Notes: a model not told the origin generated them from the letters alone. A DNA stretch of 64,000 nt from Heliopora coerulea (GCA_030142905.1 JASJOG010000099.1:124001-188000), one strand, 5' to 3'. Counted from the stretch's first letter, positions 41,868 through 51,894 are shown. Translations and numbers: made by a program.

Positions 41868-43612
41868 AAATCATAAGAAAAATTGAAAGACTTTTGAAAA
41901 CTTTAGAAAGTGAAGTAACAAGCAGGGAAAAAGACTACATCCAAAACTTTACTTGGAAAACATCAAATTTTTACGGTTTACCCGAAATTCACAAATCTCA
42001 GCATATTAAAAAAGCAATTAAAGAGCAAAATACAGAATACATCAAACTACCACCACCATCTGATTTGAAAATGAGGCCCATCGAAGCTGGAGCATAGTCA
42101 CCAACACATTAACTGAACAACTTTATTGACTTAATTCTAAAACCACAGAGTAAACACGTTCCCAGCTTCGTTCAAGACGATATAGACTTTCTTCAACAAA
42201 TACCGAAGAAAATTGATGAAAATTAAATCTTCGTATCTTTCGATGTTTTTAGGTTATATACGGGCATCCCCCACGAGCTTGGATTAACAGCGGTGAAATA
42301 CTGTTTGAACAACTACAAAGACTCGATAGCCTAACCATTTTCCAAAGGTTTTATCCTCGCAGCAAATTCCATTCTTTCAAAAGAAAATACATTTCACTTT
42401 GAAGGGAAATTTTATTAACAAATTCAATGAACAGATATGGGAACTAAAATGGCCCTCACATATGCAACACCAGTGATGGGTTACCTTGAGAAAGAACTAT
42501 ATTCAAGGTACGAAGCACCTTTGGAAACAAGGACAAAGATGATTTTGTAAAACTTTACAAGAGATTTTTTGGACGATTGTTTTATAATTTGGGAAAGATT
42601 TGAGGAGGATTTAATGAAATTCTACTACCTGCTGAACGACCTTTACGAAAAAGTTAAATTTACCATGGAAAAAGACAACAAAAAACTTCCATTTCTCGTC
42701 ATTTTACCTTACAAGGACGGAGGAAAGCTACACACGGACATTCTCTACAAAGCAACCCACGCGCACCAGTATTTAAACTATGATTCTTGTCACCCGAAAC
42801 ACACGAAACAAAACATTCCCTACTCACTTGCGTAACGAATATGCCTTATCGTATCTGAACCAGACGTTAGAAGAATAAGATTGGCGGAACTTGAACATTT
42901 TTTAAGAAAACAAAATTATCCCAAAAATATAATTTCAAAGGGCATCGAGAAAGCAACATCCCTGACTATAATGGAACTGAAATCGACAAAGAGGACAATA
43001 GAAAACAAAGATTCACTCTTATTAGTCATAACTCACAATCCCAATAGTCTCCAAATCATAGGAAAAATCAAAAAAGACCTAAATTCCTGAACAACTGCCA
43101 TAAAATGAAGCCCATACTGGACGAAACAAACTTGATCATCACCCGAAGCCAGCCAAAGAACTTAACACAGCACTTGATTAAAGCACACTTTACTTCGGAG
43201 AAACCTACAACAAGTATATCGAGATGTCATGAATCGAGATGCGGCACTTGCGATATCATGATTATCGAAAATTCAATAACGCTGAAAAACGGTAAACATT
43301 GGCAAATAAGTCGAAAAACGTTATTTATGGAATAATTTGTCCAGAATGCAAAAGTTTTTAAGTGGGTCAAACTAAAAATTTGCGGAAAAGAGTTACCCTT
43401 CACAAGGAACAAATTAAGCATGAAGAATATAGCCACTTTGGGAACACATAGCATATTGCAGTAATGGACATTTCAGCATTATGCCTATATACCAATGTGA
43501 AAATTCCACCCAACTATTTAAGGAAACAAAAGAACTAGAAATCATAAATATACTTCAACCAGATTTAAACACCAATTTGATCTTGAACTAGCCTCTTGTT
43601 TGTTACCTATTT
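41868..43612 (+). pseudogene. PLE copy B, plus strand
   Basis: Starts within the PLE protein (KTLESEVTSREKDYIQNFTW) and keeps the reverse transcriptase core lost from copy A: FIDLILKPQSKHVPSFVQDD, IFVSFDV (catalytic Asp), LYTGIPHELGL, GTKMALTYATPVMGYLE, then FLDDCFIIW, the linker SRCHESRCGTC and a GIY-YIG remnant (near 43340-43500, LPFTRNK...LGTHSILQ). There are stops near 42096, 42225, 42252 and 42550 and frameshifts. The 5' part of the element is absent, as PLE copies are commonly truncated. Confidence 0.85.
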
Positions 43613-43614
43613 AT

Positions 43615-44409
43615 GAAAAATTGCACAGTCACACATAGCATATTGCAGCAATGGATATTTCAACAATATGCCTATTTACCAGGGGTTGGCAACCTTTCAG
43701 GAGAGTGGGCCAGATCCGTCAAACTTTTTCTTCGAGCGGGCCAAAGGTAATATGAAAAACATCGACGATAGTCTAATAATGATAATAATGATGAAATTTC
43801 AAAGCAGTTACAATGTATTATGTAACTTTGGTTAAACTAAACTAAACAAAGCTTACACTAATCAGTAATAAATCTAAAATATTTTACATTGCAAGGAAGT
43901 TAACAAAGAATGGTAATATTTAAAAAACTAAAAACTAATTGTTTGGACTTGGACGATGATCCTTGCCAAAGAAATAATCATTTTTATAATATGATTCTAT
44001 CATCTCGCGGGCCACAAAAATTCCCTTCGCGGGCCGGATCCTGGCCCGCGGGCCGTAGGTTGCCCACCCCTGCTATATACCAATGTGAAAATTCCACCGA
44101 ATTATTTAGGGAAACAAAGGAACTAGAAATCATAAATATACTTCAACCAGATTTAAACACAAATTTGATCTTGAATTAGCGCTTGTTTGTTATCTATTTA
44201 TGATAATAAACTATGTAAACATTAGATGACTCATAACAACGCTATTCACATAATTATCATAACAAATAATACGACGTTATTAATTTAAACTTGTAAATAT
44301 AAATACCAGATACCACTCAGTAAATCCTTTGCACCTGAAAAGCTAATAAAGCGAAAAATTTTGTGCAACAACTTGATATGAGTGGTTAATATACTATTGC
44401 ATATTGTTA
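43615..44409 (+). repeat. Second, truncated PLE 3' end in tandem with copy B
   Basis: CACATAGCATATTGCAGCAA restarts the 3' sequence already seen at 43446, runs through the same 3' end and continues to AACAATATGCAATAGTA-type termini. It differs from copies A and B at roughly one base in ten, so it is an older neighbour. Head-to-tail tandem partial copies are typical of PLEs. A MITE is inserted in it. Confidence 0.75.
43680..44072. mobile_element. 393-bp hAT-type MITE
   Basis: Ends CAGGGGTTGGCAACC and GGTTGCCCACCCCTG, with extended GC-rich terminal repeats (GGCCCGCGGGCC on the right). The 8-bp target duplication is CTATTTAC (43672-43679) / CTATATAC (44073-44080) with one mismatch. The CAGGGGTNGGCAA end is characteristic of widespread animal hAT elements. 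No transposase is present. Confidence 0.9.
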
Positions 44410-44507
44410 ATTTCTTTAGTAGTTATTTTTTTCTTTAATAAAGTTTGTATGATGATTATATGATTTTTAAACTTTATGTTGAGCGGGATATTGATGATCC
44501 CTCTATG

Positions 44508-44645
44508 GCTCCTTGGTTAATATTGAGCGCTCTACAGGATGAGTCATGACGCTAGCGGATTTGGGCACGCTCACTAGTCTCTAGTTAGAGCGCTCTGGCA
44601 TAGCTTAGATGTACCACAAGCGTGGAACATTTGAGTTGCCTATAT
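44508..44645 (+). repeat. R2 repeat, copy 2 (PLE terminal region)
   Basis: TATTGAGCGCTCTACAGGAT through GTTGCCTATATA, matching 31560-31705. It runs into the hammerhead ribozyme half at 44676, linking R2 to ribozyme-bearing PLE termini. Confidence 0.7.
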
Positions 44646-44750
44646 AATGTAGGCTTCTCCCTCCTGCTCGTCAGCACTGTACTGATGAGGCCCAGGTATG
44701 GCAAGCCATACCTGACCAAAGTGTATCGAGTTTTAATTCACTATTCCAGA

Positions 44751-44832
44751 AAAGTAATCGTAAGGCGAGAAAATATAAATCGCATGGCGAGAAAATAATC
44801 GTAAGGCGAGAAAATAATCGTAAGGCGAGATG
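44751..44832 (+). repeat. Left subterminal array, 4 units of about 19 bp
   Basis: Units AATCGTAAGGCGAGAAAAT with small variants, in the inverse orientation to the array at 47727-47925. Confidence 0.9.
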
Positions 44833-44878
44833 TGCAACTGTACGTCTGGTCAGCGGTCGTTTGTAGTTAAACAGAAAC

Positions 44879-46203
44879 ATGGCGTCATCTTCACTTGGCC
44901 ACGAAGAGCTGAGAGACTTTCTCGAATCTGTTAACACATTGTTAAACCAGATTCAGCGTTCGTTGACGATCAGTGACCCTATTTGTATAGAACACTGTAA
45001 GAACAAACTTTAGAACTATATCTCAATTTTGGCAGCTATTTCTGCTACTGTAAATTACAACACGTCGCAGAGCCAACAAGAACTGACAGAAGGCTCCGCT
45101 TCATTAGGTGCACTGCTCAACAGTCTAACTTCTGGCATAGACAAAGAGCTGGAAAGGCTTTCAGAAGTTGTGGAAACGTCCTCTTCCCAGGAAAGAACGG
45201 AAGTCACTTTTCTGCTGCCTAGTACTGGAGGAAGACCAGCTTTTAATATAACTAAAGCTCAAGTCGAATCATTGAGAGAGACAGGAATGAATTGGAAAAC
45301 AATTGCTGAGTTTCTTGGTGTGTCTGAACGGACCCTTCACCGAAGAAGAATCGAGTACGGCATCGAGTCCAACTTCACGGAGATATCTGACAGTGATTTG
45401 GATGACCAAATTGAAGAGATACTTTACCTGACTCCATATAGTGGTGAATGCTATGTTAGAGGAAGTTTAAAAGGAAGGAATATCAATGTTCAGAGGTCAA
45501 GAGTGAGAGAAAGTCTCAGCAGGGCTGATGTAATTGGTAGAAGACTGCGAAAAAGGTATGCAATCTGTCGCCGAGTATATAATGTCCCTGGTCCTAATTA
45601 CTGCAACTGTTCTGGACTTGTTCGAAAGTGGAGTTCAGTGATTTGGTTTACCTTCCAGAGTGCGAGGTGATCATGGGGTGGAAAACGTGGACGTAGCAAG
45701 ATTTATGATTGCCGGTAGAGGTGCAAATAGAGGACGTTTTTTTGCTGGAAGGAGTGTTCACAACCAGCGTATAGAGCGATTGCGGGCTGAAGTCAACAGA
45801 GTATTGTCTGCCCTTTATAAAGATGTCTTTGAGTTCCTCCAAGAGAGAATGTTGCTTGATTCCCTAAATGAAGTGCATTTATTTGCTCTTCATTTTGTTT
45901 ATCTTCCACGTATAAATGCCTCTTTGCAAGAATTCAAATGTCAGGGGAATCACCATTGTTTGAGGACAGCCAACCACCAAACACCATTAACATTATGGCA
46001 AACAAATATGATAAATATTCCAGATGATTCACCTCTGATTAACTTTCATGAATATGGAATTGACTACAATGGGCCAATACCCAATGTTGTCACTGATAAT
46101 AGTGTCATTGTACCTGATTCAGAGGTGAAGATTGCAGAAGGCCAGGTGAGGCATTTGGAAGGCCATGTTAACCCCCTTGCTGATGATTGGAAATCATGGC
46201 TTT
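44879..46203 (+). pseudogene. Integrase-core transposase with deleted catalytic start
   Basis: The frame opens at 44879 (MASSSLGHEELRDFL), meets a TAG at 45011, and continues in frame through a Ser/Glu-rich N-terminus to STGGRPAFNITKAQVESL and an HTH (WKTIAEFLGVSERTLHRR, about 45295-45350). It goes on to DLDDQIEEIL and RLRKRYAICRRVYNVPGPN. Relatives then have the first catalytic Asp in a W-H-x-D-G motif. Here about 45 codons are deleted and a +1 shift leads to TVLDLFESGVQ, a TGA at 45639, then [13 protein letters not shown] (the second catalytic Asp), [15 protein letters not shown] (Glu region) and [13 protein letters not shown]. The N-terminal HTH plus rve-type core is a cut-and-paste or integrase-like enzyme, and this copy cannot be active. 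Confidence 0.82.
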
Positions 46204-47007
46204 GACCATTTTATGAGGACAATTGACATTGTTGACACTTTTGTCAATCATGAGTAAATTTAAGAACTGTACCATGTCACGTACATGCTCTTAATTGGTC
46301 GTATATTCATATTTCTTTAATGAAAATTTAATAGAAGTGGTCAAGGTATTACTTTTATCTTTGTGTTAGTGCGACAATATCATCATGACTAATAATAACA
46401 CCGAATTTCAATAAACTCATACTATATTTAAGATAACATGGCCTCTTGGAGATATGAATTTTATATTCCCACCTTGAGAATACTTGTTTTGAGGGCAGCA
46501 AGTTTATTAGTTGTTTGAATTCTTCTATCTGTCCATTTAACTTGTGATAGACACTCCAACCTGTCAGTAATACAGTAATGTGATACCAGAAACCTCCAAG
46601 AATAAAACCCACATCTTTTAAATCCTTTCAATTATAAAATATCACCCAAAAATAAGCCCATACAACTATGAACTACATTATATACATACAATTTTAATTA
46701 GGAAATGTATCGATTTTGTCATGCAAAACTACAATCAAGTTAAATTACATCCACCCAAACGTTTTTTGAACAAATGTGAGAACAGGGACATGCTTTCAGA
46801 AGTATGTAGTTGCATATTTTTAAAATATGTTGTGTGTAAGAAACATTCTTATAAAAATAAAAGTATAGTAGTCCCATTTAATTTTGGCCTCAGCATTCCG
46901 ATAGTAAGATAATAAATAACAATGTACTGGTACACAACACTTAATTAGTAAGTGTAAACTCAGTTTCAGTTGGTCAAATGCAGATAAGGTTTATGTCACA
47001 CTTGGAA
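46204..47007. other. Non-coding interior of the integrase-like transposon
   Basis: Lies between the two convergent genes. No further gene was recognised. Confidence 0.5.
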
Positions 47008-47520
47008 TCAAACAAGATCAAATGACCATGCCTGCGGGGCGGCGGAAAGGTCTTTTGTAAAACGACAGGCGTTTATTACATGACCATTTTCTATAAGCAA
47101 AACGCGGGCTCCTTGACGCGGCACGATAGTTTCATCAGGGCCGCTTAAAAGTATCAAGTCTCGCAAGAAGGGCTTCTTATCAATAGCAGCGGTGCGGTTT
47201 CTTCTTCTTCGAGATTGAGACGACATTGATTTTTGGCCAGAAAAATTTCTTTTTATCCCAAAGGCACTACGTCTAATGGGAAGACAATCTACTCTGGACG
47301 AAGCTGTAGCGCCAAGTTGTCCACCTTGTGGCACTTGGCTGACTAATTGTTGTCTGGCACGGTCTTCTGGCGGTCGACTTCTTGTTGAACCGGTGAAGAC
47401 GTTTCGAACTTCAGCATTGATGTTGCCGTTATTGTTTTGCTGAGGTGAAATTGCTTCAGAGAGCTCTTCTACCCTATTAAGTAATTGCCTGATAATGTCG
47501 GAATTACCATTTTGCGCCAT
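47008..47520 (-). CDS. Second ORF of the integrase-like transposon
   Basis: 170 codons from ATG 47520, open throughout. An N-terminal amphipathic helix (IIRQLLNRVEELSEAI) is followed by a long basic, Ser/Arg-rich region (RRRRNR) and a compact C-terminal part (FLRDLILLSGPDETIVPRQG, LIENGHVINACRF). From memory, proteins with such a segment followed by a HECT-like domain accompany these integrases in fish and corals, so this may be the first exon of a longer gene, but no later exon was found. Basic region and helix suggest nuclear DNA or protein binding; function unknown. Confidence 0.5.
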   Translation of the reverse strand: MAQNGNSDIIRQLLNRVEELSEAISPQQNNNGNINAEVRNVFTGSTRSRPPEDRARQQLVSQVPQGGQLGATASSRVDCLPIRRSAFGIKRNFSGQKSMSSQSRRRRNRTAAIDKKPFLRDLILLSGPDETIVPRQGARVLLIENGHVINACRFTKDLSAAPQAWSFDLV

Positions 47521-47726
47521 TACGTCTGTTTTCTAACCTTTCTGGCTGTGATACGCACTGCGCGTGAACACAGAATACACGTGGATACCGCATACATTAA
47601 TAAATGGCCTACCTCTACTATCCTAATTCTTCCTAAAACATCCAATGAACATCCTTTAAAGCCTTATCTTACACGTGCGGACGTGCAACAATGATAATAC
47701 CGCTGACCAGACGTACAGTCACACAT

Positions 47727-47925
47727 CTCGCCTTACGATTATTTTCTCGCCTTATGATTATTTTTTCGCCTTACGATTATTTTCTCGCCTTACGATTATT
47801 TTCTCGCCTTACGATTATTTTCTCGCCTTACGATTATTTTCTCGCCATACGATTTATACTTTCTCGCCTTACGATTATTTTCTCGCCTTACGATTATTTT
47901 CTCGCCTTACGATTACTTTTCTGGA
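47727..47925 (-). repeat. Right subterminal array, 10 units of about 19 bp
   Basis: CTCGCCTTACGATTATTTT repeated ten times back to back with minor variants (one CATACGATTTATACTT). Units are contiguous, with no spacers. Inverse complement of the left array. Confidence 0.92.
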
Positions 47926-48003
47926 ATAGTGAATTAAAACTCGATACACTTTTGTCAGGTATGGCTTGCCATACCCAATAGGCCGAAACGGTTCCGTCTG
48001 CAG

Positions 48004-48004
<1 letters not shown>

Positions 48005-48042
<38 letters not shown>
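48005..48042. repeat. (TA)n microsatellite abutting the ribozyme
   Basis: An uninterrupted TA run of about 38 bp starting directly after the hammerhead stem I strand. Confidence 0.9.
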
Positions 48043-48050
<8 letters not shown>

Positions 48051-48094
48051 CATTCAAAACATCGGATATGTACAAATTAAAAAGCTAAAAATAC

Positions 48095-48140
48095 GGTTAC
48101 TCGAGTTTCACTCTCGAAGCGATCATCAGGGTAAGGGTTT
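48095..48140 (-). ncRNA. Hammerhead-like ribozyme motif, minus strand
   Basis: On the minus strand CTGATGA (48129-48123), a short stem II (CGCT...AGTG) and GAAAC (48109-48105) occur in the right order and spacing, followed by CTCGAGTAAC. Stem III and the cleavage site are not convincing, so activity is doubtful. Confidence 0.5.
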
Positions 48141-48186
48141 GGCTTCAGAATACTTAACACAGATGTTTAAGGTCCTTACCAACCAC

Positions 48187-48608
48187 ACGTATGACTTACG
48201 AAGTAATCATCACGTATGAATTACGAAGTAATCATAAAAAGCTTTTTTTGCAAAAGCCTAAAACAAATTTTCTAAAACGGAGCTTTGCTTACAGGGGAGC
48301 TGCTTTATGGAATGAAACCTTAGCAGGCAAGGCTCCAATGACAAAATTTAATGAAATCACTGTTAAAGCCTTTAAGAGAGTGATCAATGATGTATGCAAT
48401 TTAGCCGGGATAATAATATCACACAATAGTTTTCTGTATAGTAATATTGTAAGTTTGTAAACTAGTATTGTATATAGTTGTTTATTTAGTTTTTTTGTAT
48501 AGGAATATTGTCAATTTGTAATTTAGTATCGTATATAGTTGTTCATTACTTAACACGGCCCTTTGAAAAACAGGAAACTGAAAGGCCACCGTGTGTAAAC
48601 AAGTTTAA

Positions 48609-48652
<44 letters not shown>

Positions 48653-48655
48653 CAG
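48187..48655 (+). pseudogene. 5'-truncated LINE 3' end with ATT tail
   Basis: Encodes the end of a LINE reverse transcriptase protein: KLFLQKPKTNFLKRSFAYRGAALWNETL, then a stop at 48458-48460, a short 3' UTR and an ATT simple repeat (48609-48653). It starts with a 25-bp tandem duplication (48187-48211 and 48212-48236, one or two mismatches). Inserted in the PLE on this stretch. Confidence 0.8.
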
Positions 48656-48689
48656 GCGGAAGGCGTGTTAAAAATTACAAGGGTTTAAA

Positions 48690-49163
48690 ATTAGCTACGT
48701 AAAACTTATTTTCGTGCCTACACTTAGTTAAGAGCTCAGTTCTTTTGTTCAAAGTATGTTTTCTTGCTTTTAAAATGCAAAGTTTCTCCGCTAGACAAAG
48801 GTTGCATTGTTTTCCTATACTTTTATACGCATTCGCTTGTTTGAAAATTGACCATTTAATTGTTTACCTCGTTGTTGCTTCCTTTATTTCCCATATGTAT
48901 TTAGAAAGTGCTGTACTTAATGCATATTTCTTGTTGTTGAATGACTGTTGGTGGTTACGAAATCTTGTCTTGAACTCTCCTTCCGTCATGCCGATAAACG
49001 TGTTTGGTTCTTGGATTTCTGGAAATACAGTGGCTATGTAAACGGGGTTTCGTGTCCAGCACGCACTGTCAAGCGGGCAATTTGGTTTCACTCGGCAATT
49101 GCAGTTTTTTTCCGAGGCTTCCTTGCTTCTCAGGACTTTTGCATTGCCTGTAATGTTTAACAC
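48690..49163 (-). pseudogene. PLE C-terminal GIY-YIG nuclease fragment
   Basis: The minus strand reads KNCNCRVKPNCPLDSACWTRNPVYIATV, then TFIGMTEGEFKTRFRNHQQSF (the GIY-YIG fold's second block, R in place), LSKYIWEIKEATTR, a stop, then WSIFKQANAY, CNLCLAEKLCILKA and CRHENKFYVANFKP. This Cys-rich GIY-YIG type is common in PLE-related elements. The upstream reverse transcriptase is absent. Confidence 0.8.
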
Positions 49164-49263
49164 GCCTTCAGTCTGTTGATCACTTCGGGCATGAAATTCG
49201 AGTTACTGTATTTTTAGCTTTTTAACTTGTACATATCCAACGTTTTGAATAAAATGTTTTATC

Positions 49264-49358
49264 ATTGCTCTACTTTGATATTGAGCACTTTAAAAGCCAC
49301 TGGAGGCAAAACCTTCGTTGTTAAAAAATTATATAATTATATATATATATATATGTAC

Positions 49359-49389
<31 letters not shown>

Positions 49390-50485
49390 TGTACGATCAC
49401 ATCCGCGTGAAACTCGGAGTAGCAACCATATTGTTAAACAAGAGGTGTTTAGCTCAGTAGAGTCACGCTTTAGGCGAGGTAGTGGGATCTTTATTGGATC
49501 ACAAACAAAATATAATAACTAATAGTTGGAAATGTTCAATTACTGTTCAGTTCGCTAGTAGTTCTCTCAAATGTAAATTCTCTTCCACTGGCTTCTCAGC
49601 TCTGCTTTATCCGCTCTATTGTTGTCTGCTCTGCTCTGTGAACTCCTCTTCTCTGCTCTCTCTGTGGGCTCCTCCTTTCTGCTCTCGCTGTTGTGAAAGG
49701 AGCATCTCTTTTTATGCTTTTGGTGGGCAGTTTTGGTTGACAGTGAGTGACATCAGACGTTGACCAATCAGATACATTCTGACCAAGTCTCTTGCTCTGC
49801 CGGTCGAAGGCGTTGTTTGGAATGCAACGTAATCAACAAGGATGTTTGAAAAAGATTTTCTAGCACTAAATTAATATAGTTCTTTGTAAAATTATAATGG
49901 TAAAATCAGAATATACCAATTCTTATCTCAGTTATGTTACTTCACAGTTTCACATCATATTTCGAGTTCAAATCTAATCTGAATAGGATTACATCATATC
50001 TGGAATTCAGCTAGGTGTTCAATCAATGTAGGCGGGATTAACACAAACCAGAGCACGAATTTAGCAATACCAACTTGTACCTTGACCTTACATTCGATAA
50101 CATCAACAGAAACCTTTTAAGCCAGCTCGGTAACTGGCATTTCCGAGAGGACTAATTATGGTGCTGGTTACAAAAAATAAGATAACAACTTCACATGCCT
50201 AAAACTAGACAAAACTCAAACAAACATTACAACTTTTGTGATACGATCGTCTACCTATTCATAGCAGCTATTTTCACAATAGATTAGGTTGACGTTTTAT
50301 ACATTCCATTTAATTCATAATAAATTGCAGACCGCCAGGTTAGCCGATGGAATGCATGTTTCATAACAATATACTCTTAAGCAAAACCTCACTACATTTA
50401 AGCTCTGCCCAATATGGTATCGTGCACTCTTGGATCCATCGTAAACATCATCTCAGTTATATATGTACATATACATATACATATA
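49264..50485. other. Non-coding; TA/GTACATA repeats and CTCTGCTCT-rich tract
   Basis: A (TA)n/(GTACATA) microsatellite lies at about 49336-49396. The stretch 49590-49690 is rich in CTCTGCTCT/CTCCTC units. The texture at 49440-49810 suggests an LTR-like or other repeat, but I cannot classify it. No gene was found. Confidence 0.4.
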
Positions 50486-50511
50486 ACTACAGACGGAACC
50501 GTTTCGGCCTA
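50486..50511 (-). ncRNA. 3' half of a hammerhead ribozyme, minus strand
   Basis: Minus strand GGCC-GAA-ACGG-TT-CCGT-C-TGTAGT, identical in layout to the 3' half at 47981-48004. A TACATA/TATATG microsatellite follows as at the other copies. The 5' half is absent. The gag-like retroelement begins at the truncation point. Confidence 0.7.
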
Positions 50512-50791
50512 CTTGTTTTGGAGTTATACGACCTTACCACCTATAATGGACCCGACGGTGCAATGGACCCTGGAGGTGGTGTTCAAAGGTCATAATCCGC
50601 GGAGGTACCATATCGCTAGGTACTCAGACCAAAAGGGCTCGCGAGACCCTCTCCGTTGCGCCGGATACGTCTGGTCACTCCCGACAGGTCTGAAGCAGAA
50701 GTAGCTACGCCCTGCAAGGAGAGTGCGTGTGAAAAGCTCGGTTTAAGAAAACGGAAAAGACGGTGGAGTTATGATAATGAGTAACTACACA
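50512..50791. other. GC-richer segment downstream of the gag-like ORF
   Basis: Follows the minus-strand ORF stop. It probably belongs to the same retroelement, since it starts and ends with it. No recognised product. Confidence 0.35.
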
Positions 50792-51838
50792 CTAAACTGA
50801 TTTTTGTTTTAGTTCATATGGGAACTCTACTATAGTGTTCCCGTCGGCATCTTTGAAGATGAGGTTAGCAATTGCCTCTTGTACTTCAACGTGTTTCACG
50901 CCTTTATATTGGCGGCGAATTCGTTCTACGATGTACTTAACTGACGGACCTCCCGAAATGGGTTCGCCATCTTTGGTTTCCCTGACAGTTACCGCTCTCA
51001 CATAGTTCGTCTCTTGTTTGGGGACGTACACAGGAGCGGGGGTCGTCTTCTCGCGAAGACATGCCAAAGCATCAGCAAAAGGTCTGGATGTCTTTGGTGC
51101 AGGAGCCTCTTGCTTCTGGGAAGAAGTTGACTCTGTTGCTGCAGGTGCGTCAACGGTTGTTTCGGTGGTTACTGTTGGAGGATCCACGACCATTTGTGTG
51201 TGTTCAACTAAGGCTGTGGTCTCCAAGGTGACAACAGGGTCCTGAGAAAGGTCCACTGGCGAGTCAGTGTTCTCTACGGTAGTATTCTCCGAAGGGACTG
51301 GAGGATCTGTTGAAGGATCCACTACCATATCAGTTATTGTAACTGGACGAATAGTCGTTGAAGCGTTGGAAGTGTCCGCCGAACTTTCAGTGGTGGGCTC
51401 TTCCAAAATGACTTTCTTCGCTGGAGGTTCAGGAAGTTTCTCCTCTTTGGAGGCAGAAGTTGAGGGTGCATCGAAAGTCGACACAGTCTCCGTTGCTGTC
51501 GCGGTGGAGCTGGGAGTACGGGGGCCCTCTGTCTGTTTAGGGGCTTTAGATTTCCTGGTTTTCTTTCGCTGAGGCTGTTGTCTCTTCAGACACGATTTCG
51601 CTTCGTGTCCGTCTTGATTACAATTGTAGCACGTTCGGGTCTGGCCTTGATTGTAGACCAAACAGGCGTGTCCACTGATTCGGACATGTGTAGGGACTGT
51701 TGTATGAAGATGTATTTTGACTTTGATGGTACCGGTGTGAACGTTTCGAAACAGCACTGGTCGAATAACCTTCACCTCTCCATATTGGGAGAAGAATTCT
51801 TCAATAGTTTCGGGTGGAAGACTGTACGGGAGATGTAT
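50792..51838 (-). CDS. gag/ORF1-like zinc-knuckle protein, 5'-truncated, open
   Basis: The first ATG in the open frame is at 51775, but similarity extends upstream to about 51838 (LPYSLPPETIEEFFSQYGEV), so the ORF is cut at its 5' end by PLE sequence. An RRM-like fold (PYSLPPETIEEFFSQYGEV, VKIHLHTTVPTHVRISG) leads into a CCHC zinc knuckle (CYNCNQDGHEAKSC). A Lys/Arg tract and a long Thr/Ser/Pro/Val-rich region follow, which contains imperfect internal repeats (MVVDPSTD, MVVDPPTV), then a conserved-looking C-terminal block (PSVKYIVERIRRQYKGVKHVEVQEAI). RNA-binding nucleocapsid role by family. Over 340 codons lack any stop. No reverse transcriptase follows. Confidence 0.7.
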   Translation of the reverse strand: MHLPYSLPPETIEEFFSQYGEVKVIRPVLFRNVHTGTIKVKIHLHTTVPTHVRISGHACLVYNQGQTRTCYNCNQDGHEAKSCLKRQQPQRKKTRKSKAPKQTEGPRTPSSTATATETVSTFDAPSTSASKEEKLPEPPAKKVILEEPTTESSADTSNASTTIRPVTITDMVVDPSTDPPVPSENTTVENTDSPVDLSQDPVVTLETTALVEHTQMVVDPPTVTTETTVDAPAATESTSSQKQEAPAPKTSRPFADALACLREKTTPAPVYVPKQETNYVRAVTVRETKDGEPISGGPSVKYIVERIRRQYKGVKHVEVQEAIANLIFKDADGNTIVEFPYELKQKSV

Positions 51839-51894
51839 ATGTATATAATGTGTATAATGTATATAATGTAGGCTTCTCCATCCTGCTCGTCAGC

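Larger units (their letters stand above)
39763..44409. repeat. Large palindrome of two Penelope-like elements
   Basis: A minus-strand PLE (39763-41386) faces a plus-strand PLE (41868-44409), with R1 modules in inverted orientation at the centre (41395-41478 and 41772-41861) and a unique spacer of about 290 bp. The 3' coding parts are almost identical (two ORFs of 69 and 76 codons match residue for residue), whereas the inner 5' parts differ more. The plus arm additionally contains a MITE and a tandem 3' fragment. Confidence 0.88.
44695..47975. mobile_element. Integrase-like DDE DNA transposon with hairpin termini
   Basis: Both ends are GGTATGGCAAGCCATACC followed by TGAC, and this end sequence is itself a perfect 8-bp hairpin. 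The terminal repeats continue inward through tandem 19-bp units (4 left, 10 right) to CTGGTCAGCGG. The target duplication is short (CA at 44693-44694 and 47976-47977). It carries an integrase-core transposase gene (plus) and a second ORF (minus). Family name uncertain: the transposase resembles the integrase-core proteins abundant in fish and cnidarian genomes. Confidence 0.8.
44676..48004 (+). ncRNA. Hammerhead ribozyme (PLE type) split by a transposon
   Basis: The 5' half (44676-44694) has stem I strand ACTGTA, core CTGATGA and the start of stem II (GGCC). The 3' half (47976-48004) has the rest of stem II (GGCC), core GAA, stem III ACGG-TT-CCGT, the cleavage-site C at 47998 and stem I strand TGCAGT. 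All six stem I pairs form. A 3281-bp DNA transposon interrupts the loop of stem II. The surrounding sequence equals that of the intact ribozyme at 51895. Confidence 0.82.
48042..49263 (-). mobile_element. PLE fragment flanked by inverted repeats
   Basis: Inverted repeats of about 70 bp (48042-48118 and 49188-49263, ATATGTACAAATTAAAAAGC and its near complement) enclose a minus-strand PLE C-terminus and its hammerhead motif. A LINE 3' end is inserted at about 48187-48655. Confidence 0.65.

Noticed and set aside
35200..44409. Terminon-like giant PLE (PLE plus GDSL esterase plus hammerhead)
   Set aside because: The esterase ORF is directly followed by an APE-RT ORF2 on the same strand with a simple-repeat tail, so it belongs to a separate CR1/L2 LINE.
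47727..47925. CRISPR-like array
   Set aside because: The 19-bp units are contiguous with no unique spacers, and they mirror the left end of a transposon.
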